Positions 37,514 through 47,629 are shown, counted from the stretch's first letter. The stretch: DNA of 64,000 bases from Colwellia sp. TT2012 (GCF_001440345.1 NZ_LJYX01000002.1:1-64000); one strand, 5' to 3'. Translations and numbers: made by a program. Notes: generated by a model not told the origin, from the letters alone.

Positions 37514-37924
37514 TTATGCCTGGTATTTTTTCTCAATCCGCCAAGGCGGATTTAAACGATTTTCTCCTGCCCAATAGAGTTTTATGTTATTGCCACTAGG
37601 GTCAACTAGGCTTGCTTCGCGCCACAGGTAGGACTGATCTGTTGGTAACTGTTCAAATTGAATGCCTCGTTGTTGAACCTCTGCAACCCAGGCATCTAAT
37701 TCTTCATGCTCAAAGTAGATAGTGGTGCCGTTACTCAGCTTATTGTGAGTATTGGTCTGAGTATTTGTTTCGGCTAAGCTTAATGAAAATGTAGCACCTT
37801 TATCGGGGCAGGCGAAGCGCGCATAATGTGGTGTATCTACAATTTGTAGGAAGCCTAAACGGCGATAAAACTCAGTACTTTCGCCCATATTCATAACAGT
37901 AAGGGTAACTTGATTCAAATTCAT
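37514..37924 (-). CDS. VOC family protein
   Basis: A 136-residue protein of the same superfamily as its downstream neighbour but not a close copy. It starts MNLNQVTLTVMNMGESTEFYRRLGFLQI and ends with the typical SLVDPSGNNIKLYWAGENR. The first-strand histidine ligand is replaced (NQVTLTV), so it may not bind metal in the normal way; such proteins often bind drugs or act without metal. It lies between the FMN reductase and the other VOC gene. Confidence 0.85.
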   Translation of the reverse strand: MNLNQVTLTVMNMGESTEFYRRLGFLQIVDTPHYARFACPDKGATFSLSLAETNTQTNTHNKLSNGTTIYFEHEELDAWVAEVQQRGIQFEQLPTDQSYLWREASLVDPSGNNIKLYWAGENRLNPPWRIEKKYQA

Positions 37925-37963
37925 TATAACTCCTTGTTGATTTACTTTAGTCTGACGATTAAT

Positions 37964-38596
37964 TTACATACCGTACGGGTATAAATGCTCGTTGTTATAG
38001 GTATTGCCTTGCAAGGTTTCACGTAATATTTTCATTGCTTGGCTGTAATGCAGTAGGGTATGCAAGCTATAACCAATGCGGTGACGGATACTTTTATCGC
38101 GGCGAGTTAGAGCGCTATGCTCCCGTTGCTTAGTCGTATCGACAGTATTGAGAATTTCTTCAACATTTCTAATAATAAGGTGATCGGGAATAGCAACCAG
38201 CTTGTTATTGGAAAAAGCATTCATGCGTAATTCAGCAATAGGATAAGCGCCGCTAATTCCATTAACCACAGACACTAGTAGTACCGGTTTATGACCAATA
38301 TCGGCCGCTTGCGCCATCATCAGTAAATTTTTTAATAATGGTGAGGCTGTACCGCCCCATTCAGGGGTAATAAGTATTAAGGCATCCATGGCTTGTAATT
38401 TTGCATTAATGGCCAGCCAATCACTATCATCATGTTGTTTACTTATCTCTTCACCATCCCATAGGGGCAGACGTTGTTGGCATAATTCAATATGGCTAAC
38501 AGCACTAAAGTGACTACTACAGTCGACTAGATATTTAGCAACTTTAGCGCTTTGTGATTGCGTGCGTTGACTGGCACTGATAATAACTAAATTCAT
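37964..38596 (-). CDS. NADPH-dependent FMN reductase-like protein
   Basis: A 210-residue flavodoxin-fold oxidoreductase. The start LVIISASQRTQSQSAKVAKYL holds the FMN phosphate-binding loop, LILITPEWGGTASPLLKNLLM is the conserved flavin-binding loop (usually P-EYN/WG-s-PALKN), and PVLLVSVVNGISGAYPIAELR follows. First gene of the minus-strand cluster with the two VOC genes, and divergent from a cysteine-containing regulator across a repeat-rich control region. Likely a quinone, azo or flavin reductase; the true substrate is unknown. Confidence 0.88.
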   Translation of the reverse strand: MNLVIISASQRTQSQSAKVAKYLVDCSSHFSAVSHIELCQQRLPLWDGEEISKQHDDSDWLAINAKLQAMDALILITPEWGGTASPLLKNLLMMAQAADIGHKPVLLVSVVNGISGAYPIAELRMNAFSNNKLVAIPDHLIIRNVEEILNTVDTTKQREHSALTRRDKSIRHRIGYSLHTLLHYSQAMKILRETLQGNTYNNEHLYPYGM

Positions 38597-38613
38597 GGCA
38601 ATTCAGCCCCTGT

Positions 38614-38700
38614 ATTAAGTAAAGTTTTTTATTTATATAATAAAGTAAACACTTTACTAAAGAAGATCAAGTAAAATATAAACAAAAAACTTTACTAAAG
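38614..38700. promoter_or_regulatory. Operator-like cluster: repeated CTTTACT(A) boxes
   Basis: Three boxes share the core AGTAAAG/CTTTACT: TTAAGTAAAGTT (38614-38625), the inverted pair TAAAGTAAACACTTTACTAA (38641-38660), and AACTTTACTAAAG (38688-38700). They lie in the divergent region between the FMN reductase and the regulator gene. Symmetry, number and position fit binding sites of that regulator, controlling both sides. Confidence 0.6.
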
Positions 38701-38774
38701 CTGTCGCTAGACGATGAAATCGTGCTGAAAATGGGTAATAATAGCGATATACCTACCTGTCGGCCGGAGATCTA

Positions 38775-39392
38775 ATGAAGACTCATGAAAAAATAATTCA
38801 GCTATTAAAGACCGAAGGGCCTTTAACGGCAAAAATACTGGCGAGCGAATTAGGTCTTACCACCATGGGAATTCGCCAGCATGTACAAGGATTAGAAGAC
38901 TCAGGCGATGTGATTTTTAAAGATAAAAAAGCGGCTCGGGGCAGACCGACTCGCTATTGGTCATTAACCGATAAAGGCAATAGTCGTTTTGCCGATCGCC
39001 ATGATGAATTAACGGTGCAGTTACTTGACTCAGTGATTAGCATCTTTGGTGACGACGGCATGGAAAAACTAATCAGCCATAGAGAAGAAACAGCGATGGC
39101 AAACTATAGATTAGCCCTTGCCGATCGTTTTGGCGTTGAAGAAAAGTTAAATACCTTAGCTAAACTGCGCAGTGATGAAGGTTATATGGCGACGGTAGAA
39201 CAGCATGACGGCGTTTTTTGGTTAATGGAAAACCATTGCCCTATTTGTGCGGCGGCCAGTAAGTGTTTAAGTTTCTGTCGTTCGGAATTGCAAATGTTTC
39301 AGGCGTTAATGAGTGAGGTCGCTACCGTTAGTCGCGAAGAACATATTATTGATGGTGCTAGGCGCTGTGCCTATAAGGTAACTCCTGTTTAG
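38775..39392 (+). CDS. Winged-helix regulator with C-terminal cysteine cluster (SufR/DeoR-like)
   Basis: A 205-residue DNA-binding protein. Residues 1-70 are a winged helix (IIQLLKTEGPLTAKILASEL, TTMGIRQHVQGLEDSGDV, KAARGRPTRYWSLTDKG). The C-terminal part has HCPICAAASKCLSFC plus one cysteine in ARRCAYKV, four to five cysteines that could hold an Fe-S cluster or metal, as in SufR-type regulators. The arrangement differs from classic SufR spacing. It is divergent from the FMN-reductase/VOC operon and most likely represses it in response to a redox or metal signal (inference). Confidence 0.85.
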   Translation: MKTHEKIIQLLKTEGPLTAKILASELGLTTMGIRQHVQGLEDSGDVIFKDKKAARGRPTRYWSLTDKGNSRFADRHDELTVQLLDSVISIFGDDGMEKLISHREETAMANYRLALADRFGVEEKLNTLAKLRSDEGYMATVEQHDGVFWLMENHCPICAAASKCLSFCRSELQMFQALMSEVATVSREEHIIDGARRCAYKVTPV

Positions 39393-39820
39393 TAGCAATA
39401 AACCTTGTCGCCGTAAACCTTAATGAATTCGTCAAAAGTACTCATTGATAGTCATCAACTCCGTGCCTTTTACTTTTCATTGAAGCATACAGTTTAAAGC
39501 TTTCAGCAACTTGTATCTAAATGATATTTAGTGAGTATTATTTAAGCACATTCATTACAGATGGTTACCTTGACGTTAATGCAGAAATAATTATAACCAG
39601 TAGCCGCAGCAACATTGTTTGCTCCTAGGGTGAGTTGATGTATTTTTAAAGTATTAGTGTCGAAAGTGTATGTGTAAACAGGTGGTTTAGTTTTTCGCCC
39701 GTGGTTAAATCACGGAAATTTTGATTGGTGCTGCTACTTTCTAGGCCAGCAAATTCGGGCTGCCAAGCGCCTACTTTTTAGAAAATTAAGGTGCTGGGTA
39801 ATACTAAGGGCGATATTATA
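39393..39820. other. Intergenic region after the SufR-like regulator
   Basis: About 430 bp with no ORF of interest and no recognised RNA. A small hairpin (CCCGTGGTTAAATCACGG, 39699-39716) is visible. Otherwise nothing was seen. Confidence 0.45.
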
Positions 39821-39821
39821 A

Positions 39822-39860
39822 AAAATGCCACTGTTGTTGAGCATGACAGTGGCATTTTAA
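39822..39860. terminator. Terminator for the Ig-repeat lipoprotein gene
   Basis: AAAAAATGCCACTGTTGTTGAGCATGACAGTGGCATTTTAATTT: a stem of AATGCCACTGT with ACAGTGGCATT. On the minus strand the stem is followed by TTTTTT, so it ends the large lipoprotein transcript. Confidence 0.85.
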
Positions 39861-39880
39861 TTTATGATATGCAGTAGGTA

Positions 39881-42800
39881 TTACTGAACCGTTAAACTTG
39901 AACTACTACTTTTACCACCATAATTACAGGTGATAGTTGTACTGCCCGCTTTATTCAGGGCGGTTACCGTTTGAGTGCTGCCGTCATTGCCAGCAATAAT
40001 AGCTAAGCTGATATCAATTGAGCTGAAACTGGCTAAGCCAGTGACAAATTTTTCTGCTTGCTCAATACCATCAATGGCAGTTCTTGCGGAACATAAATAA
40101 CTTTGTGAGTTACCTTTGGCTAGTATTGTCGATGGGGCAGGTTGAATACTTACCGATAATACTTCTTCGTTGCTTACCGTCACAGTAACAGGCGTTGCCG
40201 TTAAACCTTGGTAATTTGCATTTATCGTTGTTGAACCGATTTTTTTAGCTAAAGCAATGCCGTCTTTTTTACCAATAGACACTAATTTGTTGTCACTACT
40301 TGACCAATTACTGGCATTGTTTTTGGTTAATTCAGACGTACAACCATCAGACCATAATCCATAAAGGTTATACTGTATTGTTGTATTCAAACTGATTGTT
40401 GCATTGACGGGGCGAATATAGATGCTCTCAGATTTAGTTTCTCCACAGCTTGCAATAACAGTTAGGTTAGTCGAAGCACTTACGCCATTAAATGTTGCCT
40501 GTATTGTTGTTACGCCAGCTGATATACCTGAAGCTAAGCCGATATATGTTTTATTATCGATAGCAGCAATTGTTATATCAGCACTCTGCCAACTTGCTTC
40601 TTTAGTAATATCTACCTCGGAGCCATCGCTATATTGTGCTTTTGCCTGATATTGTAGTGTTGAGCCAAGTGAGATGTTTTCATCTAAAGGCGTAATACTG
40701 ATCGAGTCTAATGTCGCTGATAACACCACTAAATTAGCGGTAGCACTTTGATTGTGGTAATTAGCTTGGACTACTGCGTTGCCACTGGTTATACCTTCGA
40801 CAGTAACTAATGTTTCTTCTTGATAAATTATCGAAAGTTCGGCCGTTCCGGTCGCGCTTTTAAGTACGTCTTTAGTGACATTCTCAGTGGTCCCATCGGA
40901 TAATGTCGCGATAACGGTATAATCTACTGTCGAGTGAACCGCCATCTCATGATAACTCGGCGTAATGGTTAGGTCTGTTGCTACGGCATCTGTAACGGTA
41001 ATCTCTTGACTGTCTGACTTACCTTCAAAAGATATATTTATATCAGTTATACCAGTATTAACACCATAAACTAGGCCTATAGCCGTCACGACAATGGCAG
41101 GTTCATCACTTTTCCAAGTGGCATCTTTGGTGATTTTAACGACACTTTCATCACTATAAGTCGCAAATGCGCTGTAATGTTTAGTGGTCCCTTTCGGGAA
41201 GTTGGCATTGTCTTCAATAACAATTTCGATTGATAATAAGGTTACCGAATTAACGGTAATATCAGCGGTATTGCTGGTTATTCCTTGGTAAATAGCGCTG
41301 ATAGTAGTGCTGCCAGCGCTAACGGCTAAGGCATAACCGGCCTGCTCCCCTACAGGTATTATATTAACTATATCGGAGTCTTGAGCTGCCCACACTGCTT
41401 GGCTGGTAATATCTTTAGTGGTGTTGTCTTCATAATAAAGTGTTGCGGTATAGTCACCACTAGTACCTTGTGGCACAGCAATATTTGCTGGCGAAATAAC
41501 AAGTGTTGGGGGTGTTGGTGCAGGAGCTGAAACATGTAAAAATTCTCTTTCACTGATCATGCCTTGGTAGGTAGCGGTAAGCTCACCATCACCAATGCCA
41601 ACGGCCGTCATTGAGTTATTTTCATCAAACGTAGCAATGGCTAAGTTTTTACTTTGAATCTGTGTAACAGCGGTAACATCCTTACTTGAATAATCATCAT
41701 AAATAGCATGGACAAAATACTGTGTCGTTTCTCCTACTTTATAGCTTTTATTGTTAGGTGTAATTTGTACGTTATCAAGCGTTTTTCCTGCAACAGTAAT
41801 CGTTGCATTATTGCTCGTGACATTGTCTAACACGGCGGTAATATTGGCTGTGCCTGTCGCTAAAGCATGGGCAAAGCCAGCATTGTCACCCGTTGTAATA
41901 ATGCTCACCACATTGCCGTTATCAGATAGCCAAGTGGCTTGGCTGGTAATCTCAGCAGTTGTGTCGTTGGAGTAATAGGCAACAGCAGTAAACTGCTCTT
42001 GAGTACCAACTGCTACAGTGGCAAGGGCTGGCGTTATTAGGATAGAGGTAATTACTACAGGGGTTATTACTTTCGGCGCCACCTCCAATATTGCAGTATT
42101 ACTGACTATATCACCTACTCGGGCAGTAATATTCGTTGAACCCTCATTGAGACCAGTTGCCCATGCGGACGTTGGACCGGTAATTTGAATGGTGGCAACA
42201 TCGATATTTGAACTTTGCCATAGACCATTGCTTGGTAAATTATGTAATGAACCATCACTGTATTTGCAAATGGCGTTATAGCTGACTTGGTCACCGATAT
42301 CGATAGCGCTGTTTACCGGGTTTATGTAAATGTTGGTTAATACCGCGGGGGTAACTGTTGCTATAGTTGTAGTCGATAATCCGGAAAAAATAGCGGTTAT
42401 TTCACTTACACCAATTTTTTCTGCACTGGCTATACCTGCACGTGGACCGCTGGCATTTATTTGCACCACGTCAGGTTTGCTTGAAATCCAAGTTGTACTT
42501 TCGGTAACATTGGCAGCATAACCATCGGTGTAATAAACCGTCGCAACAAAATTACCAACAGTGCCAAGCGGTTTATTTGGATTGGTGGGGGTTATTTGTA
42601 AAACATTAGCAATAGCGCCTGTAATGGTTAAGGAGGCCGTAGCATTCAAACCTTGATAGCTACCAGTTATGGTGGTTTGCCATTCTTGATAAGTTGTCGC
42701 GAGACCTTCACTATCAATCGTCACTGCCTGCGGTTCCGCAGAGGTCCAATCACTTACTAGAGTAACGTCTCGGCTGGTACTATCTGAAAATATAGCGAAC

Positions 42801-45133
42801 AGATGATATTGTTGCGTTAAGCCAGCAGCAATAGTTTTAACAACAGGTGTTATATTGACACTTGATAATACTGCAGTAGTCACAGTGACAATACTGGCGG
42901 CTAGCTCACCTTCAAAACTTGCCGTAATCGTTACAATGCCCTCGCTAATACCCAGTACACTACCTGCGTCTGCATAAGTATTATCTACTGAAGCGATATC
43001 ACCATCATCGACACTCCAAGTAGCTAATTCGGTAATATCTTTAGTTATACCATCAGTATAAAAGGCTCTCGCTTCTAAGTGAGCTTTATGACCGACAGGG
43101 ATACTTTGAACCGTAGGCTCAATAGTAATGTATGCAAGTAATCCCTCAGAAACGGATAATGAAGCAGTGGTTTGCATACCATTATAAGTAGCGGTAATCG
43201 TTACCGCACTGGTCGAGTTGATATGAGCACTTGCTAACGCAGTGGCGTCAATAGAGGCAATACTTGGTTTACTACTTTGATAACTAGCAAAATTTGTTAG
43301 CTCATGATTAGTGCTATCGGAAAAAACACCAAATAGTTGATATTGTTGTGTAGTGCCAGCTGGCACTACAACCTGAGTTGGCGTTAGAGATAATGACTCT
43401 AAGACTGCAGGTGACACAGTAATTATTGTACTGCTACTTTGTCCTTTATAGCTTGCTGTTAATTGAGTCGTGCCTTGAGATAACGCTTTGGCGTAACCCG
43501 AAAATTCACCATTAGGAATAACGGCAGCGATAGTGTAGTTATCAACTAGCCAATTAGCGCTATGAGTAACATCGACAGTCGTATTATCTGAGTAATAAGC
43601 GATAGCGGTAAACTGACCTTCAATGCCGACGGGCACACTAGGGTCTAATGGCGATATTTGTAATTTTGTCACCACGGCGTTGCTAACGGTTAATGAGGTA
43701 GATTTTATTATGCCGTCAAAACTAATAGTAATAGCCGTGGTTCCAACTGAAAATGCAGTCGCTTGACCTGATTTGGCACCAACAAAGTCAATAACTGCCA
43801 CCTCTGGTTCGCTACTTGACCAAGCGCCAAATTGGGTAATATTACGCTTACTACCATCGGAGTAGAAAGCAAAAGCTTGATAATTAATGGCTGTGCCAAC
43901 TGGCGTAGAGGCATCTTGCGGACTTAGGCTAATTGCCTTTATTTCTGCTGTGGTTACTTCAACATTGGTACTATCGCTAATCGAAAATAAAGTTGCGCTA
44001 ATAGTGGTTTTTCCAGGTGATAAGGCAATGCTATCGCCAGCGAAAATACCTGAGCCGACAATACTGCCAATACTGGTATCCGCTACTTGCCATGAAACTT
44101 TACGCGTTACGTCTATGACGCTACCATCTGAAAAATAAGCCGCTGCATGATAAACCCCAATTTTACCGACAGGAAATTTACCATTCTCTGGACTAATAAC
44201 TAAGCTGCTAAGCACGGCATTATTAACAGATAAAGCGGCATTATTACTCAAGGTAATGCCATTATGAACAATAGATGCTTGTACTTGAGTATCACCGGTA
44301 GTGTTAGCTGTTAACCATGCATTACTATCAATATTTGCGATCGCCGTATCGGCAACAGTCCAAGTAGAGCTAGCGGTTACATCAATTACTTCGTTATCAG
44401 TAGTGGTTAAATAAGCATTATATTGTTGACTAGTACCGGCAGGAAGTGTGGAGTGAGCCGGGGTGATAACCAATGCTTCTGGTGTGGTGTTTATCACAGT
44501 AAGCTTGGCAAAAATGCTATTGCCATTATAGGTTGCAGAGATAGTGTCTAGCCCGCTAGTAAGGCCGGTAACTTCAACATTCACACCATCGGCGCTTAGG
44601 CTAGCAATGATAGGGTTAGTTGATGCCCAAGTTACTTGCTTAGTAATTTCTATTTGCATGCCACTGGGTAAAATAGCGAATGCTTTATAAGACTGAACCA
44701 TACCCGTTAGGATACTGGCTTCAATCGGATTAATACTAAAAGTAATCGCGCCTACTGACAGTTGGGCGCTAGCATTCATGTCGCGATATTGACCAGTAAT
44801 AACAGCGATACCATTAGCAACACCAGTAGCAACAACAGTACTACCATCGACAGCAATGGTGGCAATGCTTTCATTATCAACCGCCCAAGTGACTCGATCG
44901 CTAATATCAAGGGCACTACCATCGGTTAAGGTGGCAATAGCTTGATAATTTTGCAAACCAGCAATTAATACTGCTGACTTATTGGGTGTGATGGTAAATT
45001 CACTGACACACAAGTTATCGGCGTCACCACAATCTGCTGTTGGAAAACCAGAATGACTGCCTTCACTACAAGCAGTTAATAGCAAAAGTAATAACGATGA
45101 AAGAAGGTGTTTAGTTGTCGATAAAAATTTCAT
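39881..45133 (-). CDS. Giant lipoprotein of 19 bacterial Ig-like (BIG2) repeats
   Basis: A 1750-residue surface or periplasmic lipoprotein. The signal peptide ends in the lipobox LLLTACSEG (Cys22). A short acidic linker follows, then about 19 Ig-like domains of roughly 90 residues to the very C-terminus. Each opens with a strand like LxITPxxxxxPxG, then YTDGSxxDVTxxATW, xxVAxI and GxTxITAxYxG. No enzymatic domain, LPXTG motif or autotransporter barrel was seen. The gene starts 2 bp after the stop of an OmpA-like gene, so the two are coupled. A likely role is adhesion or a long envelope-spanning spacer; this is inference. Confidence 0.92.
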   Translation of the reverse strand: MKFLSTTKHLLSSLLLLLLTACSEGSHSGFPTADCGDADNLCVSEFTITPNKSAVLIAGLQNYQAIATLTDGSALDISDRVTWAVDNESIATIAVDGSTVVATGVANGIAVITGQYRDMNASAQLSVGAITFSINPIEASILTGMVQSYKAFAILPSGMQIEITKQVTWASTNPIIASLSADGVNVEVTGLTSGLDTISATYNGNSIFAKLTVINTTPEALVITPAHSTLPAGTSQQYNAYLTTTDNEVIDVTASSTWTVADTAIANIDSNAWLTANTTGDTQVQASIVHNGITLSNNAALSVNNAVLSSLVISPENGKFPVGKIGVYHAAAYFSDGSVIDVTRKVSWQVADTSIGSIVGSGIFAGDSIALSPGKTTISATLFSISDSTNVEVTTAEIKAISLSPQDASTPVGTAINYQAFAFYSDGSKRNITQFGAWSSSEPEVAVIDFVGAKSGQATAFSVGTTAITISFDGIIKSTSLTVSNAVVTKLQISPLDPSVPVGIEGQFTAIAYYSDNTTVDVTHSANWLVDNYTIAAVIPNGEFSGYAKALSQGTTQLTASYKGQSSSTIITVSPAVLESLSLTPTQVVVPAGTTQQYQLFGVFSDSTNHELTNFASYQSSKPSIASIDATALASAHINSTSAVTITATYNGMQTTASLSVSEGLLAYITIEPTVQSIPVGHKAHLEARAFYTDGITKDITELATWSVDDGDIASVDNTYADAGSVLGISEGIVTITASFEGELAASIVTVTTAVLSSVNITPVVKTIAAGLTQQYHLFAIFSDSTSRDVTLVSDWTSAEPQAVTIDSEGLATTYQEWQTTITGSYQGLNATASLTITGAIANVLQITPTNPNKPLGTVGNFVATVYYTDGYAANVTESTTWISSKPDVVQINASGPRAGIASAEKIGVSEITAIFSGLSTTTIATVTPAVLTNIYINPVNSAIDIGDQVSYNAICKYSDGSLHNLPSNGLWQSSNIDVATIQITGPTSAWATGLNEGSTNITARVGDIVSNTAILEVAPKVITPVVITSILITPALATVAVGTQEQFTAVAYYSNDTTAEITSQATWLSDNGNVVSIITTGDNAGFAHALATGTANITAVLDNVTSNNATITVAGKTLDNVQITPNNKSYKVGETTQYFVHAIYDDYSSKDVTAVTQIQSKNLAIATFDENNSMTAVGIGDGELTATYQGMISEREFLHVSAPAPTPPTLVISPANIAVPQGTSGDYTATLYYEDNTTKDITSQAVWAAQDSDIVNIIPVGEQAGYALAVSAGSTTISAIYQGITSNTADITVNSVTLLSIEIVIEDNANFPKGTTKHYSAFATYSDESVVKITKDATWKSDEPAIVVTAIGLVYGVNTGITDINISFEGKSDSQEITVTDAVATDLTITPSYHEMAVHSTVDYTVIATLSDGTTENVTKDVLKSATGTAELSIIYQEETLVTVEGITSGNAVVQANYHNQSATANLVVLSATLDSISITPLDENISLGSTLQYQAKAQYSDGSEVDITKEASWQSADITIAAIDNKTYIGLASGISAGVTTIQATFNGVSASTNLTVIASCGETKSESIYIRPVNATISLNTTIQYNLYGLWSDGCTSELTKNNASNWSSSDNKLVSIGKKDGIALAKKIGSTTINANYQGLTATPVTVTVSNEEVLSVSIQPAPSTILAKGNSQSYLCSARTAIDGIEQAEKFVTGLASFSSIDISLAIIAGNDGSTQTVTALNKAGSTTITCNYGGKSSSSSLTVQ

Positions 45134-45135
45134 AA

Positions 45136-46212
45136 TTATTGCTCCTGCATGACTTTAACAAAGGATTTAGGTAGCAATACCTTCACATTACGGTTTAAGT
45201 GTCTGTGCTCTTCAGTAGCATTGTCTGCTACCGGATATTGTTCACCAAAATAATCAGTGGTTATTTGTTCCTTATTAACGCCAGCAGCTATCAGGTAATT
45301 GGCTATGCTATCAACGCGCCGCTTAGAAAGCGCTAAGTTGTAGGCACTGCTGCCTTTATTGTCAGAGTAACCGTGCAAAAGCACCTGAGTTTGACGGTAT
45401 TTGGTTAAGCGATTAATAACCACGTTTAATGAGTCGGTCAGTAATAAGTTGCTCTTATCAAAATCAAATAATAAGGGAAAGGTGACTTCTTCAAGTTCTA
45501 CTGGAGCGAGTTTTACTACTGTCTTTGTGACTATCTTGGTTCTGCTGCGGCCAAATTGATAACTAATACCTAATGTGGTTAAGTGGGCATTGCTGCCACC
45601 AATAGTATCGTCACCTAAATTATTAAAGTATTGATATTCAAAGCGCGCTTGCCAAGCATCGGTTAACTGATAAGTTACGCCAGCGCCAACGGTTATAGAC
45701 CAATCATCTGCGTTAGTTTTATTAAAAGGGCCCCTATTGCTACCATGCCAATTAAATACTCCCGCCTTAGTAAAAGCGGTAATATTATCAGTGAGGTAAA
45801 GTGAGCCAATGGCAGAAAGCTCTAAACCTTTCATGCTACCGGTGTGTTGATAGGCATTACCATTTTCTAAATAGCTTGCTTTGGCATCACCTAAATCGAT
45901 ATAGGCAGCTTCTAAGGCAAAATTGTCATTAAATTGATAACCGGTAAATACACCAGCAGCAAAGCTATTTTTATCACAATCTAGGCTCCAAGACTCACAA
46001 CCATGTTGGTAGTGGTTGACGCCTAGTTTGCCGCCCAAATAGAAATAAGCGCTAGGAAATTCACCCACAACTGCCAGCTCCTTAGCATTTGTGTTTACTG
46101 TTGAGTTATCAGCTTCTGCCGCGGTTGCACTGTAAGAGAGAGATAAGCCTAAAGGAAATAGCAGTAGTGCTAACGAAGATTTTAGTTTAAGTGCTTTTAG
46201 AAAGGTAAACAT
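45136..46212 (-). CDS. OmpA-family outer-membrane protein
   Basis: A porin-like protein of about 358 residues. The signal peptide (start 46212, MFTFLKALKLKSSLALLLF, cut near SATAA) is followed by an eight-strand OmpA-type barrel (FYLGGKLGVNHYQHG ... RFEYQYFNNLGDD ... LGISYQFG). The C-terminal OmpA peptidoglycan-binding domain has LLFDFDKSNLLLTDSL, LLHGYSDNKGSSAYNLALSKRR with the aspartate and arginine that bind diaminopimelate. An ATG 11 codons upstream gives a poor signal peptide, hence the later start. Directly followed by the Ig-repeat lipoprotein; the pair may form a cell-wall-anchored surface structure. Confidence 0.92.
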   Translation of the reverse strand: MFTFLKALKLKSSLALLLFPLGLSLSYSATAAEADNSTVNTNAKELAVVGEFPSAYFYLGGKLGVNHYQHGCESWSLDCDKNSFAAGVFTGYQFNDNFALEAAYIDLGDAKASYLENGNAYQHTGSMKGLELSAIGSLYLTDNITAFTKAGVFNWHGSNRGPFNKTNADDWSITVGAGVTYQLTDAWQARFEYQYFNNLGDDTIGGSNAHLTTLGISYQFGRSRTKIVTKTVVKLAPVELEEVTFPLLFDFDKSNLLLTDSLNVVINRLTKYRQTQVLLHGYSDNKGSSAYNLALSKRRVDSIANYLIAAGVNKEQITTDYFGEQYPVADNATEEHRHLNRNVKVLLPKSFVKVMQEQ

Positions 46213-46300
46213 TTTATCACATCCATGATGTTTAAATAAAAACATTGATGGATAGGGATTATACAGAAGTCATAAGCTAATAAAAGTATTGGATTAGAGT

Positions 46301-47629
46301 TTAATTGATTGTATTTGCTTTGAATTTATAGTGGAAACAGGCACCTGAATTCGTGTTTTTTGCTTCGATAGAACCATGGATTTTTTGGTTAATTAAGTTA
46401 AAGACAATAGACATACCTAAACCTACGCCACCTTGTTTACGCGCTGTGGTAAAGAAAGGTTCAAAAATATGTTGTTGTACTTTTTTAGATAAACCACGAC
46501 CATTGTCACTGTATATAACGTCGACCTCACCCGTAGCGAGCTGTTTAATCTCAATAGTGATTTTATTTTCTTGAAAGGCATTATCTACCTCAACATTGTG
46601 CTTGTTAGCAAAACCATGCTTAACACTGTTACTGATTAAATTAGTCAAAATTTGTGCATGGATGCCAGGGTAGGTTGCCAAAATTATTTTGTCTTGACAC
46701 TCTATGGTAAGGCTAACCTTTTTTGGCTTAAGGATAGACTGTAAGGTTGAAATTACTTTTTGATAATATTTATTAATATCAATCGTTTCAATTTCTAATT
46801 GCTGCTGATCAGCAGCAGTTTTTTTAAAATTCTCAATTAATTTTTTAGCCCGGTTTAAACTATCTCCTTGCATCGCTATGGCACTTGCTGAAGTTTTACG
46901 GAAGTGTTCCATATCCTTCATAGTTAGGCTTTTAGTCGCCAGTTTATCTTGTAATTTATTAAATTCATCCGCCAAAATACTGTGGGTAGTTATGGCGATA
47001 CCTAGAGGCGTATTTACTTCATGCGTAACACCGGCAACTAAGTTACCTAAAGCAGACATTTTTTCTGAGGCGACTAACTGTTGCTGTGTTACTTGTAACT
47101 TTTTTACTGTTTCGGATAGCTCTAAGGTGCGCGTAGCTATTTTATTCTCAAGGGATTGTTCATAATCAAGGCGCTCAAGTTCGGCGGCAATTCGACCTGA
47201 GAATAATTGAAATAGCGCTGATGTTTCTTTTTTCTTTTTATGCTCAGTTTTGAATAAAGCAACAATTATGCCGATCACTTGCTGTTTTGAATCAAGGAGA
47301 GGTGTACCTAAATAGGCTTGAATTTTCATATCAAGCAATAACTGGTCTTTAGGGTAATACTTGCAAATATCTTTAGGATAGAAGCATACCGAGTTATCGG
47401 CGACATTCGCGCAAGGGGTGTTTTCTAGGGAATACTCAAAGTTATCGACAACTTTGCTTTTGGCAACGAACACCGCTGTTTTACAGCTATGGGCTTGTGA
47501 ATCTAACCGAGCAATAAAGGTGTAGTCAGCAGCAATCACTTTATTGAGCGCTAAGGTTACCTTAGTAAAAAATTCATTGCCATAACTGTTTGATACGGCC
47601 TCAATAACTTCTTGAATGTGAGTTAACAT
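46301..47629 (-). CDS. GAF-domain sensor histidine kinase
   Basis: A soluble kinase of about 442 residues. The start at 47629 (MLTHIQEVIEAVS) has a good GGAG site; the frame opens 19 codons earlier without one. A GAF domain (about residues 10-160, with cysteines in ENTPCANVADNSVCFYPKDICKYY split over the domain) comes first, then a coiled coil. The phospho-acceptor region is NLVAGVTHEVNTPLGIA, and the ATPase domain shows NLISNSVKHGF, DNGRGL and GGVGLGMSIV. No receiver or partner gene is adjacent. It lies next to, and divergent from, a degenerate GGDEF gene. Confidence 0.9.
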   Translation of the reverse strand: MLTHIQEVIEAVSNSYGNEFFTKVTLALNKVIAADYTFIARLDSQAHSCKTAVFVAKSKVVDNFEYSLENTPCANVADNSVCFYPKDICKYYPKDQLLLDMKIQAYLGTPLLDSKQQVIGIIVALFKTEHKKKKETSALFQLFSGRIAAELERLDYEQSLENKIATRTLELSETVKKLQVTQQQLVASEKMSALGNLVAGVTHEVNTPLGIAITTHSILADEFNKLQDKLATKSLTMKDMEHFRKTSASAIAMQGDSLNRAKKLIENFKKTAADQQQLEIETIDINKYYQKVISTLQSILKPKKVSLTIECQDKIILATYPGIHAQILTNLISNSVKHGFANKHNVEVDNAFQENKITIEIKQLATGEVDVIYSDNGRGLSKKVQQHIFEPFFTTARKQGGVGLGMSIVFNLINQKIHGSIEAKNTNSGACFHYKFKANTIN

